A DNA stretch of 64,000 bases from Ustilago trichophora (taxonomy: Eukaryota > Basidiomycota > Ustilaginomycetes > Ustilaginales > Ustilaginaceae): assembly GCA_900323505.1 (NCBI GenBank), contig OOIN01000038.1, positions 397,481 through 461,480 of the forward strand, written 5' to 3'. A program made the position numbers and the translations under genes. A model generated the notes under the pieces. That model saw only the letters and a list, made by a program, of their open reading frames with translations. It did no database searches and was not told the origin of the DNA. This document shows, one piece after another, positions 1-10,296 of the stretch (positions within the stretch are counted from its first letter, which is position 1; every line of letters begins with the position of its first letter).

Positions 1-1
1 C

Positions 2-1507
2 GCACTCTTTGTTGTCGGTCACATGCGCACGCCCTATGTCAACTACATCCGTGCCAAGAACCCGGGCAAGAAGTCGACCAAGAGCTACCAGGAGGACCGT
101 TACGGCTACTGGCAGACCAAGTTCGGTGACAAGCTCGAGGATGCGGTTGCCTTTTTCATGAACGACTTTGAGTCGGCGCTTGAAAAGGCAAAGGCTTTCG
201 ATAAGCAAGTCCTCGACGACTCGCGTGCTGCGGTTGGCGGTGGCGAGGTGGGCGACAAGTACGCTGCCATCACTCAGCTTTCGGTGCGTCAGGCTTTTGC
301 TACGTTCGAAATCACCGTTAGCAAGGACTCCAAGGGCAGGTACAACACCTCGGACACCTTGCTCTTCCTCAAGGAGATCTCGTCCAACGGTGACATGTCG
401 ACGGTCGATGTCATCTTCCCTCTCTTCCCTCTCCTCTCGTACGCCAACCCCGACATGCTTCGTGATCTGATGCTGCCCATTTTCGAGTACACCGAGTCCG
501 GTCTCTACCCGAACAAGTGGTGTGTCCACGACTTGGGTACCTACCCCAATGCGTTCGGCCATAACGATGGTAATGACGAGCCTATGCAGGTCGAGGAGTC
601 GGGTAACATGGTTTGGATGACCCTTCACTGGGCCCAATTGGTCGGCAAGGCTAAAGCGCTCCCCTTCCTCGAGCAGCACTACGACATTATGAAACAGTGG
701 ACCGAGTTCCTCGTCGAAGATAGTCTCATCCCCGCCGAGCAGCTTTCGACCGATGATTTCGCCGGCACTTTGGCCAACCAGACCGATCTCGCCATCAAGG
801 GTATTTCCGCCATCGCTGCCATGGGTCGCATCGCCGACATGCTCGGTCACACCAAGGACTCGAAATCCTACGCCAACATTTCTTCGACTTACATCAAGCT
901 TTGGCAAGACTATGCCATCTCGCACGATGCTTCGCACACCAAGCTCTCGTACCAGACCGACGCATCTTGGGGTACACTTTACAATCTGTTGGCTGATCGA
1001 CTGCTCGATCTCAACCTCGTGCCTCATGCTGTGTACAAGATTCAGGATGGATGGTACCCCCGCGTCCAGGAGAAGTACGGAGTACCTCTCGACTCGAGGC
1101 ACAAGTGGACCAAGACCGATTGGGAAATGTTTGCCGCTGCTGCCTCTGACGATCCTGCCACGCACAAGCTGTTTATCGATCTGCTGTACAATTTCATCAA
1201 AGGCGGCAAAACCGATGCACCCTTCACCGATCTGATGGAGAGCACGACGGGTGATTTCCCCAAGCAGCCCGAGGATCCGCTGATCCACTTTTTGGCACGT
1301 CCCGTGGTCGGTGGACACTTTAGCTTCTTGGCAAAGTTGAAGGCGGACAAGGCTAATGGTGTCGCCAGTGGTGGATACAAGTATGGCGATGAGAACGATG
1401 TCATCACCAACAAGCCAAAGCCAACGCCGGGTAAAGGCGACAAACAGCGAAAGAAGTCGAATTCGCTGTCGAGCGGCTCGCAACGTGCCTTCCAGATCCC
1501 TTCCTAA
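2..1507 (+). CDS. Glutaminase A-type protein, 3' part (5' end outside window)
   Basis: The frame is open to the left edge of the window, so this is the C-terminal ~501 residues of a longer protein. The text reads as the conserved C-terminal domain of fungal glutaminase A (GtaA/DUF4965-type). Features seen are VGHMRTPYVNYI at the start, a SSNGDMSTVDVIFPLFP segment, WCVHDLGTYPNAFGHNDG, EESGNMVWM, and a Trp-rich end with KWTKTDWEMFAAA. Family members are usually secreted or membrane-anchored and release glutamate from extracellular glutamine. The signal peptide cannot be checked because the N terminus is missing. The last ~40 residues are basic and Ser-rich (KPTPGKGDKQRKKSNS), a non-conserved tail. 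The methionine at 23 is internal, not the start. The gene is convergent with the FAH-family gene, and the two were evidently neighbours before the 13-kb transposon block inserted. Confidence 0.85.
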   Translation, partial: ALFVVGHMRTPYVNYIRAKNPGKKSTKSYQEDRYGYWQTKFGDKLEDAVAFFMNDFESALEKAKAFDKQVLDDSRAAVGGGEVGDKYAAITQLSVRQAFATFEITVSKDSKGRYNTSDTLLFLKEISSNGDMSTVDVIFPLFPLLSYANPDMLRDLMLPIFEYTESGLYPNKWCVHDLGTYPNAFGHNDGNDEPMQVEESGNMVWMTLHWAQLVGKAKALPFLEQHYDIMKQWTEFLVEDSLIPAEQLSTDDFAGTLANQTDLAIKGISAIAAMGRIADMLGHTKDSKSYANISSTYIKLWQDYAISHDASHTKLSYQTDASWGTLYNLLADRLLDLNLVPHAVYKIQDGWYPRVQEKYGVPLDSRHKWTKTDWEMFAAAASDDPATHKLFIDLLYNFIKGGKTDAPFTDLMESTTGDFPKQPEDPLIHFLARPVVGGHFSFLAKLKADKANGVASGGYKYGDENDVITNKPKPTPGKGDKQRKKSNSLSSGSQRAFQIPS

Positions 1508-1739
1508 GGGCCTACTCCATCCTCCTGCTACACTTCTTTTTACCTTTTATAAACATACAGTACATGTGTGGGCTAGACTAGAGTCACTCGTCTATCTTTA
1601 TCTTCGATTCATAACTTATCGTCCTTTTGCAACCAGTTCATCGCATGCGATTCTTTTTTTTTTTTTTTCTCGCAAAATTGTCTGATTCGAAACGACGTTT
1701 GATGGGAAGAACCAGTCCAGGTCTGAACATGGAAAAGTA
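1508..1739. other. 3' flank of the glutaminase gene up to the transposon end
   Basis: AT-rich sequence with a run of T (about 1655-1669) lies between the stop codon and the left inverted repeat. No gene is seen. The dinucleotide TA at 1738-1739 directly precedes the transposon end and is matched by TA at 14807-14808. Confidence 0.5.
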
Positions 1740-1791
1740 GGGGGTTTCAAATTTTTTCGAGTTTTTGAAAACTCGAGTTTTCAAAAACTCG
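1740..1791. repeat. Left terminal inverted repeat with perfect 34-nt palindrome
   Basis: GGGGGTTTCAAATTTTTT is followed by a perfect 34-nt palindrome at 1758-1791, built from CGAGTTTTTGAAAACTCG and its mirror with CTCGAG at the centre. It pairs with the right end at 14766-14806. Confidence 0.8.
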
Positions 1792-2045
1792 CGTTTACTC
1801 AACTTTTGACGCCCCCATTTTTGTGCAACAAGTTTCAGTCTAGGAGACTCGAGTCTGGGCTTCACACGGCCGACTAGTCGTGATCCGAATTCCGAAATCC
1901 CGCACATATCAGACGTGAAAGCATGTCACAAAGACTCAATTGAAGACGGTGGTGGCCACAACACAAACATCTGTATATACAAAGATGGCAACGCTGAGGT
2001 AGCTTGAGTTATCAGGAACAATGACACAGAAACCGTCACCGTCGA

Positions 2046-2929
2046 CTAGTCATTGAGCGTTTTGGCGAAATCGACGTATCGAACAGCTTTGGTCGGGGCA
2101 GTCGACGAAGGGCCCGAAGGAGAGGTAGCCCTGCCAAAGCCGCTGCCCATCTTGTCGAGCAGTTGGAGGAGCTCGCGTCGCAGATCGCCAGCAAGTTTGC
2201 GCTGGTGGTACAATTGGCCTGTGTTGATGAGGTCCAGGTCAACAAGGCCAGTGCGCGGGTCGGTAGCTGAAGACTTGGCTGCTTTGCGGATCAGACGGGC
2301 TGCCTCCTCAACATCGTCCACTACAACCTCGTCGGCGAAACGCATGTGAGCGTGTGCCTCGGACAGACGGATCATCGATTCGAGCTGTCTTGTCGTAGCA
2401 GTGATTCGGCCCTCGGCGCTGCGTGGGTCCTCACCGACTTTACGCAGCTCGATGTAGCGAGCAGCGAGAGCGTCACCGGCTTCCTTGGTGAGGACCGGCG
2501 AGATGCGGTTGCGTGCGTAAGAGATATAGGCGGTGAGTGTCTCGATGGGCAGAATGTCTTTGCCACTAGTGTCGGGCTTGTCTTCCAAGTAGAGGCTGAC
2601 CAGGTGGCAAGCCAGACGGCGATCGTTGGCCTCGTCGATCTTGTCGAGCACCAGGTAGACCAGATCGAATCGACTGATGAGGGTAGGAGGAAGATCGATG
2701 TTCTTGGTGATGGGCAGGTTGACGTTGTAGCGCGAGCCTGTTGGGTTGGCAGCCGTGAGGATCAAGGCACGTGCATTGAGGGTGGTAATGATACCGGCCT
2801 TGGCGATGCTGAGCGTCTGCTGCTCCTTCACTTCGTGCAAGACACTGTGAGTTGCATCTCCACCAAAGCCGCTCTGCACATCGACATCCTCGTCGTCCTC
2901 CTCACCGCCGACACCGACAGCTTGCGCGC
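2046..2929 (-). pseudogene. MCM4-derived frame, C-terminal part (split by retrotransposon)
   Basis: Clear MCM4 C-terminal sequence is present: VLHEV-EQQTLSIAKAGIITTLNAR, AANPTGSRYN, NIDLPPTLISRFDLVYLVLDK, LYLEDKPD and SATDPRTGLVDLDLINTG. The SRFD arginine-finger motif is present. The P-loop (Walker A), the Walker B IDEFDKM motif and everything between them are absent. An acidic linker (VGVGGEEDDEDVD, then SGFGGDA) runs straight into THSVLHEV. That is the pattern expected from a deletion of the ATPase core, possibly at a short DAT/DA homology. The frame continues through 2925 to the retrotransposon boundary. Residues that are near-invariant in MCM4 differ, such as K in place of M in VLHEVxEQQ. 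This is therefore a truncated extra copy carried by the transposon, not the essential MCM4 gene. Confidence 0.8.
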
Positions 2930-3184
2930 TGTGACGGTGAAATGAAGGTCGGATGAAGGTCAGCTCAAGTGCGAGCTCAAACAGATGGTAAGCTAAAGGT
3001 CAAAAGTTGTATGATCGGAAACGATGATGGTAGTAAGTGAAAAAATTTGCTCAGTCGCGACGAGCTTGACCTGCGTGACGGCACGACGCGCGGACCACCT
3101 CTACGATCAGCTGATGATCGCCGGAGTTAAACCGGAGGTAAGCCGATGATCGGGCCAAACCTTGGTTTTCGGTGATCCGGGACA
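2930..3184 (-). repeat. 3' LTR of Ty3/gypsy element (255 bp)
   Basis: This LTR matches 10042-10296 in length and sequence with two visible differences (A/G near 3003 and T/C near 3008). On the plus strand it starts TGTGACGG and ends CGGGACA. It is flanked on the left by GCGC (2926-2929), the target duplication. Confidence 0.95.
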
Positions 3185-3362
3185 TTGGGCCCAACAGAGA
3201 CAAGCTTCGTCCCGAAGCTGGCAAGTAAGATCGACATACAAAGAAAGAGTGGAACCGTGAACAAACAAACAACATAATGCGATGGTTGAACATCGTGGAG
3301 GGAGGGTACCGAGTCGGGGGGAGTCATATGCCTGTGTTGAACAGACAGTCATTGTCGTGTCT

Positions 3363-4463
3363 TTAGTAGACGAGGTTAACTTCAGCAAGTCGAAGCTCAT
3401 CCTCTGCAACTAGCACCGAGGAGACAATCTCGTCTGGATCTTGCCTGGTAGGAATGTCGTCAGCTGAAGTCGGCGGCATTGGGTCGATATCCGTGGACGG
3501 CCAGTACTTCTTGAGTCGATCCAAATGCACTCGTTCTTCTGCTCCATCAACCAAACTCCGGATGATGTACGACTTCCTCTGCTTCTTCATCACGACGTAT
3601 GGTCCCATCCACTTAGGTGCGAGTTTAGCCTGTGTGGAGTATGTGGATTCATATACCGTCTGATGTCGAAGTACTAAGTCGCCAATCTCGATGGGCGTAC
3701 CAAGTCGTCTGGGCCTTGACTTCTCGGTTCGCTTTGCTTGTGCTGCTTCATAGGTGGACAGAGCATCAACCCGTCGTGTGTCGATGAAGGCTCGTTGCAA
3801 GTGCACTTCATTTGTAGTCGGACTTTCAACCCTCGAACTCTCTCGATCTTTGAGGACATAACCAAAGAGCAGTTCGGTAGGAGAAAGGTTGGATAAGTCG
3901 GGGATGGGTCGAGTGTTGAGCTCGCGGATGACTGCAGATAGCTGGTCCAACCAAGGAAATCGAGTAGAGGAAGCAGACGTAGCGCTAGCACAGAGCTTTC
4001 GAAGGCCTTGGATAATCAGACCATTGTTGCGTTCGACCAATCCGTTAACCCACGGTGCATAAGCTGGAGTGATGTGATGGCCGACGTCGTTGTCATCGAG
4101 GAAGTCATATACCTCGGCGCAATCAAAGTGGCTTCCACCATCCGAGATGATGGTCTTAGGAAGTACAGCCAAATGATCGCGAAGAGTAGTAAGACAACGC
4201 ACTACATCTTGACCGCGTGCTTGTGCGAGAGGGAAAGCCCATAGGAACCTAGAGAAATAGTCGACGATAACGAGCAACTTACTCTTGCCATGAGAGGTCG
4301 GCAAAGAGACAAAGTCCATTGCCCAGGTCTCCATGGGCGACGAGACAATGATGGGATCGAGAACAGATCGGTTGCGCAGTCCATAGAGCTGGCACGTCTT
4401 ACACGTCTTGACTACTTGTCGTGCATCTGAGTACAATCGAGGCCAGTTGACGTTTTGCTGAAG
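3363..4463 (-). CDS. Retrotransposon integrase region of pol, downstream of in-frame TGA
   Basis: Integrase catalytic core of the Ty3/gypsy type. The CC half of the HHCC zinc-binding motif (KTCKTCQLYG) comes first, then MDFVSLPTSHGKSKLLVIVDYFSR with the first Asp, IISDGGSHFD with the second, and APWVNGLVERNNG with the Glu. The spacing fits D,D-35-E. The HH half (HELAHMG) lies in the upstream reading frame before a TGA at 4464-4466. Both frames are in phase, so this is the end of one pol polyprotein interrupted by a single stop. The first ATG of the separated part is near 4436. The C-terminal part has the GDLVLRHQ and KWMGPYVV motifs seen in many Ty3/gypsy integrase tails. No chromodomain was recognised. 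Confidence 0.9.
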   Translation of the reverse strand, partial: LQQNVNWPRLYSDARQVVKTCKTCQLYGLRNRSVLDPIIVSSPMETWAMDFVSLPTSHGKSKLLVIVDYFSRFLWAFPLAQARGQDVVRCLTTLRDHLAVLPKTIISDGGSHFDCAEVYDFLDDNDVGHHITPAYAPWVNGLVERNNGLIIQGLRKLCASATSASSTRFPWLDQLSAVIRELNTRPIPDLSNLSPTELLFGYVLKDRESSRVESPTTNEVHLQRAFIDTRRVDALSTYEAAQAKRTEKSRPRRLGTPIEIGDLVLRHQTVYESTYSTQAKLAPKWMGPYVVMKKQRKSYIIRSLVDGAEERVHLDRLKKYWPSTDIDPMPPTSADDIPTRQDPDEIVSSVLVAEDELRLAEVNLVY

Positions 4464-7400
4464 TCAAACCTTGCTGACCAGCATGTTGACGCCCATATGT
4501 GCGAGTTCGTGGGCCTTAACTAGCCGATCGTAACCTTCCTTGCGCGGTATGGCATCCAATATTTTGTCGTCCTGAACGTAACTGAGCTTGCCGTCGATCA
4601 ACTTGTACCTCCTCATTCGCTTGACCTTGTCTCGCTGTGCCGTTGTCGATGGCATCTCGAGCAAGAGTAAAAAGCGGATTACCGGCTCCAACTCGTCTCC
4701 TTCGAATCTTTTGAGCAAAGGTCCAGCCTCTTCGTCGACGGTAAGGTAGCGTTCGGCTAGGCGTTGCGCCGACTCTGGCAGGTCGAAAGCGAGAGGAGAG
4801 AGGTCGGAGGATCCGGCAGGTTGGACGTCGGACAGGACAAGATTAAGATCGCAGGCTAACAAGTCACGATCATCGGGAAGGACATTCTCGTGTGCATCAT
4901 CGACCTCATCGTCTGTATAGGGTCGATGAGAAAGGCCATGAGCAAGACCATGGCGTCGACCAGCACAGTGCTCGACCTTGATGATGTTATGAGCAAGGAG
5001 TTGTTCACGCCATCGAGCATGTGCAGCCGGCATCTTATCACTTCGAAGGATGTCTCGTAGCGCCATACAGTCGGTCACTAGAATGATCGGTTGGCCAAAG
5101 GTAAACGGAGCAAATCGAGTGAGCGCAAATTTGGCGGCGACGAGCTCTCCGAGATGGGCTGAATACCTTGACTCGGATGGCGAGCACTTCTTCGAAGCGT
5201 ATGCGATAGGGAAGACTACTTGACGTTGGTGAGACTTGTCGGGTGAGCTTGGCTGTGGGTCGGAGATCAAGAACCATTGGCCATCGGAGCCTTTCTGCAT
5301 CGTATGTTCCTGCAGCAGGACAGCTCCTATGCCTTCGGCGCTCCAATCGGACTGGACTACAAAAGGTCGATCGTATCGTGGCTCCTTGAGCACACGAGCG
5401 TTAACCAAAGCATTCTTGACCCGTAAGAAAGCATCGTTGTACTCCTTGGTCCAACGTTTGTCGAGCTTGGCATCATAGTTGTCGACATTAGTCGTGAGGG
5501 TGTCGAGTGGTGCAAAGACTTTGGCGAAATTTGGAACTTTGGAACGAAGATATGAGCATACTCCTCGGAAAACCATGATGTCTCGGACTGTCTTTGGGAC
5601 CGGCCAATTGAGGATTGCTTTAAGTCGAGCCGGGTCTGCCCGTATACCGTCCTTGCCTACAAGCTGTCCACAGAAGGTTATGTTCTCGTGCATGAACTGA
5701 CACTTCTGAACAGAGAGGGTGAAACCGGTGTCGATGGCTCGGTCAAGGAAAGTTCGCAACCAAAGGAAGTAGGCGTCAAAATCTTGATGGCCTGTCGCAA
5801 CGTCATCCATCCAAAAGTCGGAGTCTCTGTCGAAGATGTCTCCAAAGGCGGTAGTGATGAAGCGATAGTACAAGGTTGGGCCAACTTTAAACCCAAAAGG
5901 CATCACAGTGTACCCGACGAAACCAAAATCTTCCACATATGTTACTGAGAGAAGCGTCGCAAGCCGAGAGTTGGCCATGATGAAGAACCCGGCGCATCCA
6001 TCACCTTTGAAAAGAAACTGTTTTCCGGATAACTTGGTTGCCTTGACCTCGATGTCTCCAGGAATAAACGAGGTATCTTTCATATAGCTGTTGATGGGCG
6101 CATAGTTATGCACGAGTCGATAACGCGACTCTGCAGCTTTGGTCGTGGTCGTATCAATGGTCGATGGTGCCGGCGGTGGCAAAGACTTGTCGTACTCGAG
6201 GCCTGCTGCCTTGAGCGCGGCATTGGCTTGGAGTCGGAGTTCGTCCAAAGAAACATTCGAGTCGATCTCTGAGGTCGGCTTAGGTACGATCCTTGTCTCT
6301 GAAACCCATAGTACTTCGTCGGGTGGGACCTTGACCATAAAACCGTGATCCATAAGTTCTCGAATCTTTGCGTGTAGGAACTCTTTCTGTGGTGGAGATA
6401 GAGCTTGGATACCAGACCGCTTCTTCGTCACGGGTGGTGGCCGGGTCAGGATAGGATCGCAGATAACCATGCGGTTTTGCTTGCATTCGGCGGTCGACTC
6501 AGCAAAGGCGAGATGCTTGGCTCGAAGAAGGTCGATGAGGTGTCGGCGTTGTGCTCCAGTACCGACGTTACCGAAACGAGCGACTAGAGCTTGAACTACG
6601 CGTTCTGCGCGCTCTTTGGAATCATCATCAGCTTTACCACTGACTCTGTACGGTCGGAACGTTTGTCGAATGCGACTACGACGGTCAATATAGGAAGGAT
6701 CATTATCAACGACAGGGAGCCGATGTTGGAGCTTCTCAAGTTCATGTTGCTCAACCGGAATGTCGAAGTGAACTGAGTGTGCCGAACGAGTGGTCATATC
6801 AACGAACTCTTCCAGGTCGGGCACTAAGTCGATATGGTCATCACAAGTATCTTCGATCTCTTGCGTCAAGTCCTCGTCGTATATGTTGAGGGACGCGACA
6901 TCAGAGATTGTGGATTCGTTGCACAAGATTTCGAGCTCTGCCACGTTAGCATAAGGATGCCTGGCAATTAGCAGTCGGACAGCTTCCATAGGTGTCTCGG
7001 GGAAGTATTGTCCCGATCCGTGTAAGTACTTTGGAATGATCCTCGACCAATGTCGAAAGACTGAGCTGCGATCATTTTGCGGAAGGAACATGACATCGAG
7101 CTCATAGAAATGAAGAGCGCCAGCCTTGACCTTCCATGGTCGACCGAGGAGCAATCTTTCCGCTGACGATGGCATTACTTCGAACTCGACTTCGACTGGT
7201 ACCGTATATTTCAAGTCGATGTCTTGTACCGAGGCATGTACCTTAACCCTGCCGTGTGATTGTACCGCTTGTCCATTAGCCATCCTGAGATAGATGTCAG
7301 TTGGCACAAGCTCCAAGTCAAGCGAAGCGGCCATAGAAGCTGACATAACGTTGACCATTGCACCTTCGTCGAGACCCGCGAGAGCTTCACAAGTCAACTC

Positions 7401-8371
7401 CTCGTCAGTTGGATGATGAAGTTGAACCTGCAGCGAAAAGAAATGGCTACGATGTTGGTAGGCTCGATCTCGCAATGAACGAAGATCCACTTTAGGCCGC
7501 TTGGTTCGGCCTCGAGTGGCAGGAGTCGACTTAGGGGAGGGCACAGAGGGCTTAGACAAGGGGAAAGCAGGTGGCGGCGGTGTCATTGGTGACGGGGAGC
7601 GAGCAATTTGACCAACTTTGGCTTCTGCAGCCGACTCAGATGAAGTCGATTCAGTATTTACAATGGCAGTCGTGGTCGTAGATGTCGCAGATACCGACGA
7701 TGTAAGCAATTCCTTCGATGCGATCGATGTCTCGTGTATCTTTGATCGCATCGCGTCGGATTGATTGTCACCAATGAAGTCACCTTTGCCAGATGAAGGG
7801 AAGGGGGAACGAGTCGGAAGAACGGAACTTGTCTGCAGAAACGAAACGGGAACGGTCGAATCGGAACGGAAACTGTCGGAACGAGAACATTGCACATCGA
7901 GCAAAGTGCTCTTGCCTCTCACATCGTCAGCCAAGGTACAACCTCCTTCTTGATCCGTTGGTAGAGAAACCCTCCCTTCTGCGATGGAAGGGGGCATGGT
8001 TCCCTTTGCGGTGCCAGCACCTGCCAAAGGAGGAACACCTTTGCGGGCAGATACCGTGGGAGAAGAAGGTTGTTCTTGACGAACGTGAGAGGTGGGCGAA
8101 GAGTCACTTACCTCGAAGGCTACCTGTGCCGGCTTACAGAGCTCGGTCGTGCAACGAGTTGAGAGGACGGGGTCAGGCTGGTCAAATACGAAATGGCTGC
8201 CACACGACTTGGGAGAAGGGTTAGATGAAGGAAGGAGAGTCTGCGTCGACTCGAGGGTATGATTAAGATTGTCCGTAGTGCAGGTGTAGTGCGACGCAGT
8301 GATGAGACCCGTAGTAGCATCAACGGCCGAGCGAGGAGGGTCTCCAAGGTTCGCCGGCCTTAGATGTTTCC
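4464..8371 (-). CDS. Retrotransposon pol: protease, reverse transcriptase, RNase H (reached by -1 frameshift from gag)
   Basis: The frame is open from the gag/pol overlap near 8372 down to the TGA at 4464. It begins with a Ser/Pro/Thr-rich segment, then an aspartic protease (LAGLDEGAMVNVM, with DEG in place of the usual DSG/DTG; LLLGRPWK flap-distal motif). The reverse transcriptase follows, with RLVHNYAPINSY, FKGDGCAGFF and the catalytic box FWMDD near 5800-5815, where Trp replaces the usual Tyr or Phe. RNase H comes next (QSDWSAEGIGAVLLQ, ELVAAKFALTRF, and HCAGRRHGLAHGLSHRP). The frame ends in the first half of the integrase zinc motif. No ATG starts the frame near its upstream edge, which fits expression as a Gag-Pol fusion. 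The protein copies element RNA in cytoplasmic particles. Confidence 0.9.
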
Positions 8372-9442
8372 CTGTCCCTGCAGAGCTCTCGCATAAGCCC
8401 TGCGATAGTTTTGCTCGAGCTGAGGGACAGGACGATCGGAAGTACAGTTGCTATAGATGTGACCCTTGTGGCCGCAACGGTGACATTCACCAGTACCTGG
8501 CTTCTCGGTGCCAGGAGTAATTGGATAAGCCCACCAAGCCGGAGGGGAGATGTTGACACGCGAGTGCTCTTGATGATATTTCTTGAGAGCCTCCTCGTAT
8601 TGCCGATGGCCCTCCTCATCGTCGGTGAAACTGTATTGAGGAATCTTGGAGACATCGGTCGAAGGAGCTCTAGGGCGGGGAAGAATCGAAGTACCATTTG
8701 GAGTATCGAATCGAGCCCTTTTCTCTTCAGGAGGCGAGGGGGGAAGAGCATTCTGGCGGCGAAGATTGTTGAGGAGTCGGATAAGCTCAGCCTGACTGGC
8801 ATCGTATCGCGAAGTGAGTCGACTTTCCAAATCTTTTTCGCGCTTAAGTGCTGCATCATGCTCAGCAATGATCTCATCGTAGACCGTAATTGGAAGACTT
8901 CGACAAGCATTAACCGCGTTGAGGACCGTGGATGGTTGAGGTCCAAGATGAGTCTTGAGTTCAGATGGCAGTGAAGCCCAGAAGTCGGCGGTCTTGAGCT
9001 CCTCAGGTGCATAACGAGTGTCAACTTTGTTAGATAGAATGAGCACGTCGCTCAGCCATTTGCGCCAAGCATCACCATCGCGAAGATCCTCGACAGTCTT
9101 CTTGTTACGAACGGCGGCGAGGTAGAGCTGATAACGAGAGGCCGGTGTCTCCTCAGGTTGAGAGAGTCCGGCGTACTGGGCGAGAAAAGCGGTCTTGAGA
9201 GAGTCGTAGTTGGTACGGACATCCTCGGGCAGAGTTGCGAACCAATCCTCCGCTGCACCGATGAGGAAGGTCTCAAAGTAGGTGACCTTTCGAGCCAAAG
9301 TTGAGTCGATGTTGGAAATTAGACAGTATCTTTCGAAGCGCTTGAGCCATACCTTAGCGTCGACGCCAGCGGCATCGCCACTGAATTCGGGAGGACTCAT
9401 AGGCAGAGCTGTGCCAGTAAGATAAGTCGGGGAGGCGGACAT
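8360..9442 (-). CDS. Retrotransposon Gag (nucleocapsid/capsid)
   Basis: The protein has 360 residues from the ATG at 9442; the frame is open further upstream but without an ATG. A capsid-like region holds KVWLKRFERYC, AEDWFATLPE and LKTAFLAQYAG, the pattern of Ty3/gypsy Gag proteins. A zinc knuckle CHRCGHKGHIYSNC (CX2CX4HX4C) lies near the C terminus and binds element RNA. The frame ends at 8360 two codons after GGGAAAC, the likely -1 slip site leading into pol. Confidence 0.9.
   Translation of the reverse strand: MSASPTYLTGTALPMSPPEFSGDAAGVDAKVWLKRFERYCLISNIDSTLARKVTYFETFLIGAAEDWFATLPEDVRTNYDSLKTAFLAQYAGLSQPEETPASRYQLYLAAVRNKKTVEDLRDGDAWRKWLSDVLILSNKVDTRYAPEELKTADFWASLPSELKTHLGPQPSTVLNAVNACRSLPITVYDEIIAEHDAALKREKDLESRLTSRYDASQAELIRLLNNLRRQNALPPSPPEEKRARFDTPNGTSILPRPRAPSTDVSKIPQYSFTDDEEGHRQYEEALKKYHQEHSRVNISPPAWWAYPITPGTEKPGTGECHRCGHKGHIYSNCTSDRPVPQLEQNYRRAYARALQGQGNI
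8366..8372 (-). promoter_or_regulatory. Candidate -1 ribosomal frameshift site GGGAAAC at gag/pol junction
   Basis: On the minus strand the end of gag reads CAG GGA AAC ATC TAA. G GGA AAC is a canonical X XXY YYZ slippery heptamer. Slipping back one base puts ribosomes in the pol frame (GGG AAA CAT CTA ...). That frame is open through the gag stop into the protease region. Confidence 0.7.
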
Positions 9443-10019
9443 GCTGAGCAAGGCAAATCTTTTGGTGATTGTCGGGATAGGCGAAGAGCTGGGAAGTGGC
9501 TTGTCGGAAGACGGTGGTGGTGATGAGAGCGGGGACGAGCTACCAAAAGGGTCTGGCTTGAGTGGCTGCGTTGAGCCAGAGGGTCGAGAGAAAATAGGAT
9601 CCGACGTATTGACCGATCTTGCGAGCAATCGTCCAGCCAGCTTTCGCGTATGCAAGACAATCGCAGATAACCAGCCCAACGGAATCCCAAATGAAAGCTT
9701 GAAAAGACCGTGTCGAGGTCTCAAAACGGCCTAGAAACGACTCCAATGCGGCCAAAAAGCGCGAAAGATGCGCAAGATCAAGACTTTTGGAAGCGGATGG
9801 AATTGGTTGAGAAAGCGTGGGAAAGGAATGTAATGAGTCGAAGTGATGTCGAAGATGGAGGAAGTGTCGAAAAAGGTTTGGTCGAAAGTTGATGAAGGTC
9901 GGTAGCAGACCTCAATGAGACTTTGATCTTAGGAGCGATCGCAGTCGTCAAATTGGTCTGTAATGAAGTCGATAGAGTTGCTGAAGCAGAGAATGTTGGA
10001 GATGTCGACAAAGAACACC

Positions 10020-10039
10020 GATTCCGGGTTGGCCCCCCA
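10020..10039 (-). other. Primer-binding site next to the 5' LTR, tRNA 3'-end type
   Basis: Two bases inside the 5' LTR the minus strand reads TGGGGGGCCAACCCGG. Its complement, GATT-CCGGG-TTGGCCC-C-CCA, has the layout of a tRNA 3' end: end of the T loop, 5-base T stem, 7-base acceptor strand, discriminator base, CCA. The tRNA species was not identified. Confidence 0.7.
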
Positions 10040-10041
10040 AA

Positions 10042-10296
10042 TGTGACGGTGAAATGAAGGTCGGATGAAGGTCAGCTCAAGTGCGAGCTCAAACAGATGG
10101 TAAGCTAAAGGTCGAAAGTCGTATGATCGGAAACGATGATGGTAGTAAGTGAAAAAATTTGCTCAGTCGCGACGAGCTTGACCTGCGTGACGGCACGACG
10201 CGCGGACCACCTCTACGATCAGCTGATGATCGCCGGAGTTAAACCGGAGGTAAGCCGATGATCGGGCCAAACCTTGGTTTTCGGTGATCCGGGACA
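10042..10296 (-). repeat. 5' LTR of Ty3/gypsy element (255 bp)
   Basis: Partner of 2930-3184. Read on the element strand it begins TGTCCCGG and ends CGTCACA. It is followed on the plus strand by the target duplication GCGC (10297-10300). Confidence 0.95.

Noticed and set aside
2346..2945. 199-codon plus-strand frame antisense to the MCM4 fragment
   Set aside because: Composition mirrors the coding strand, no recognisable domain, and it runs into the LTR.
9443..9724. Upstream extension of gag
   Set aside because: It begins with TTG and lacks capsid similarity; the ATG at 9442 precedes the conserved part.
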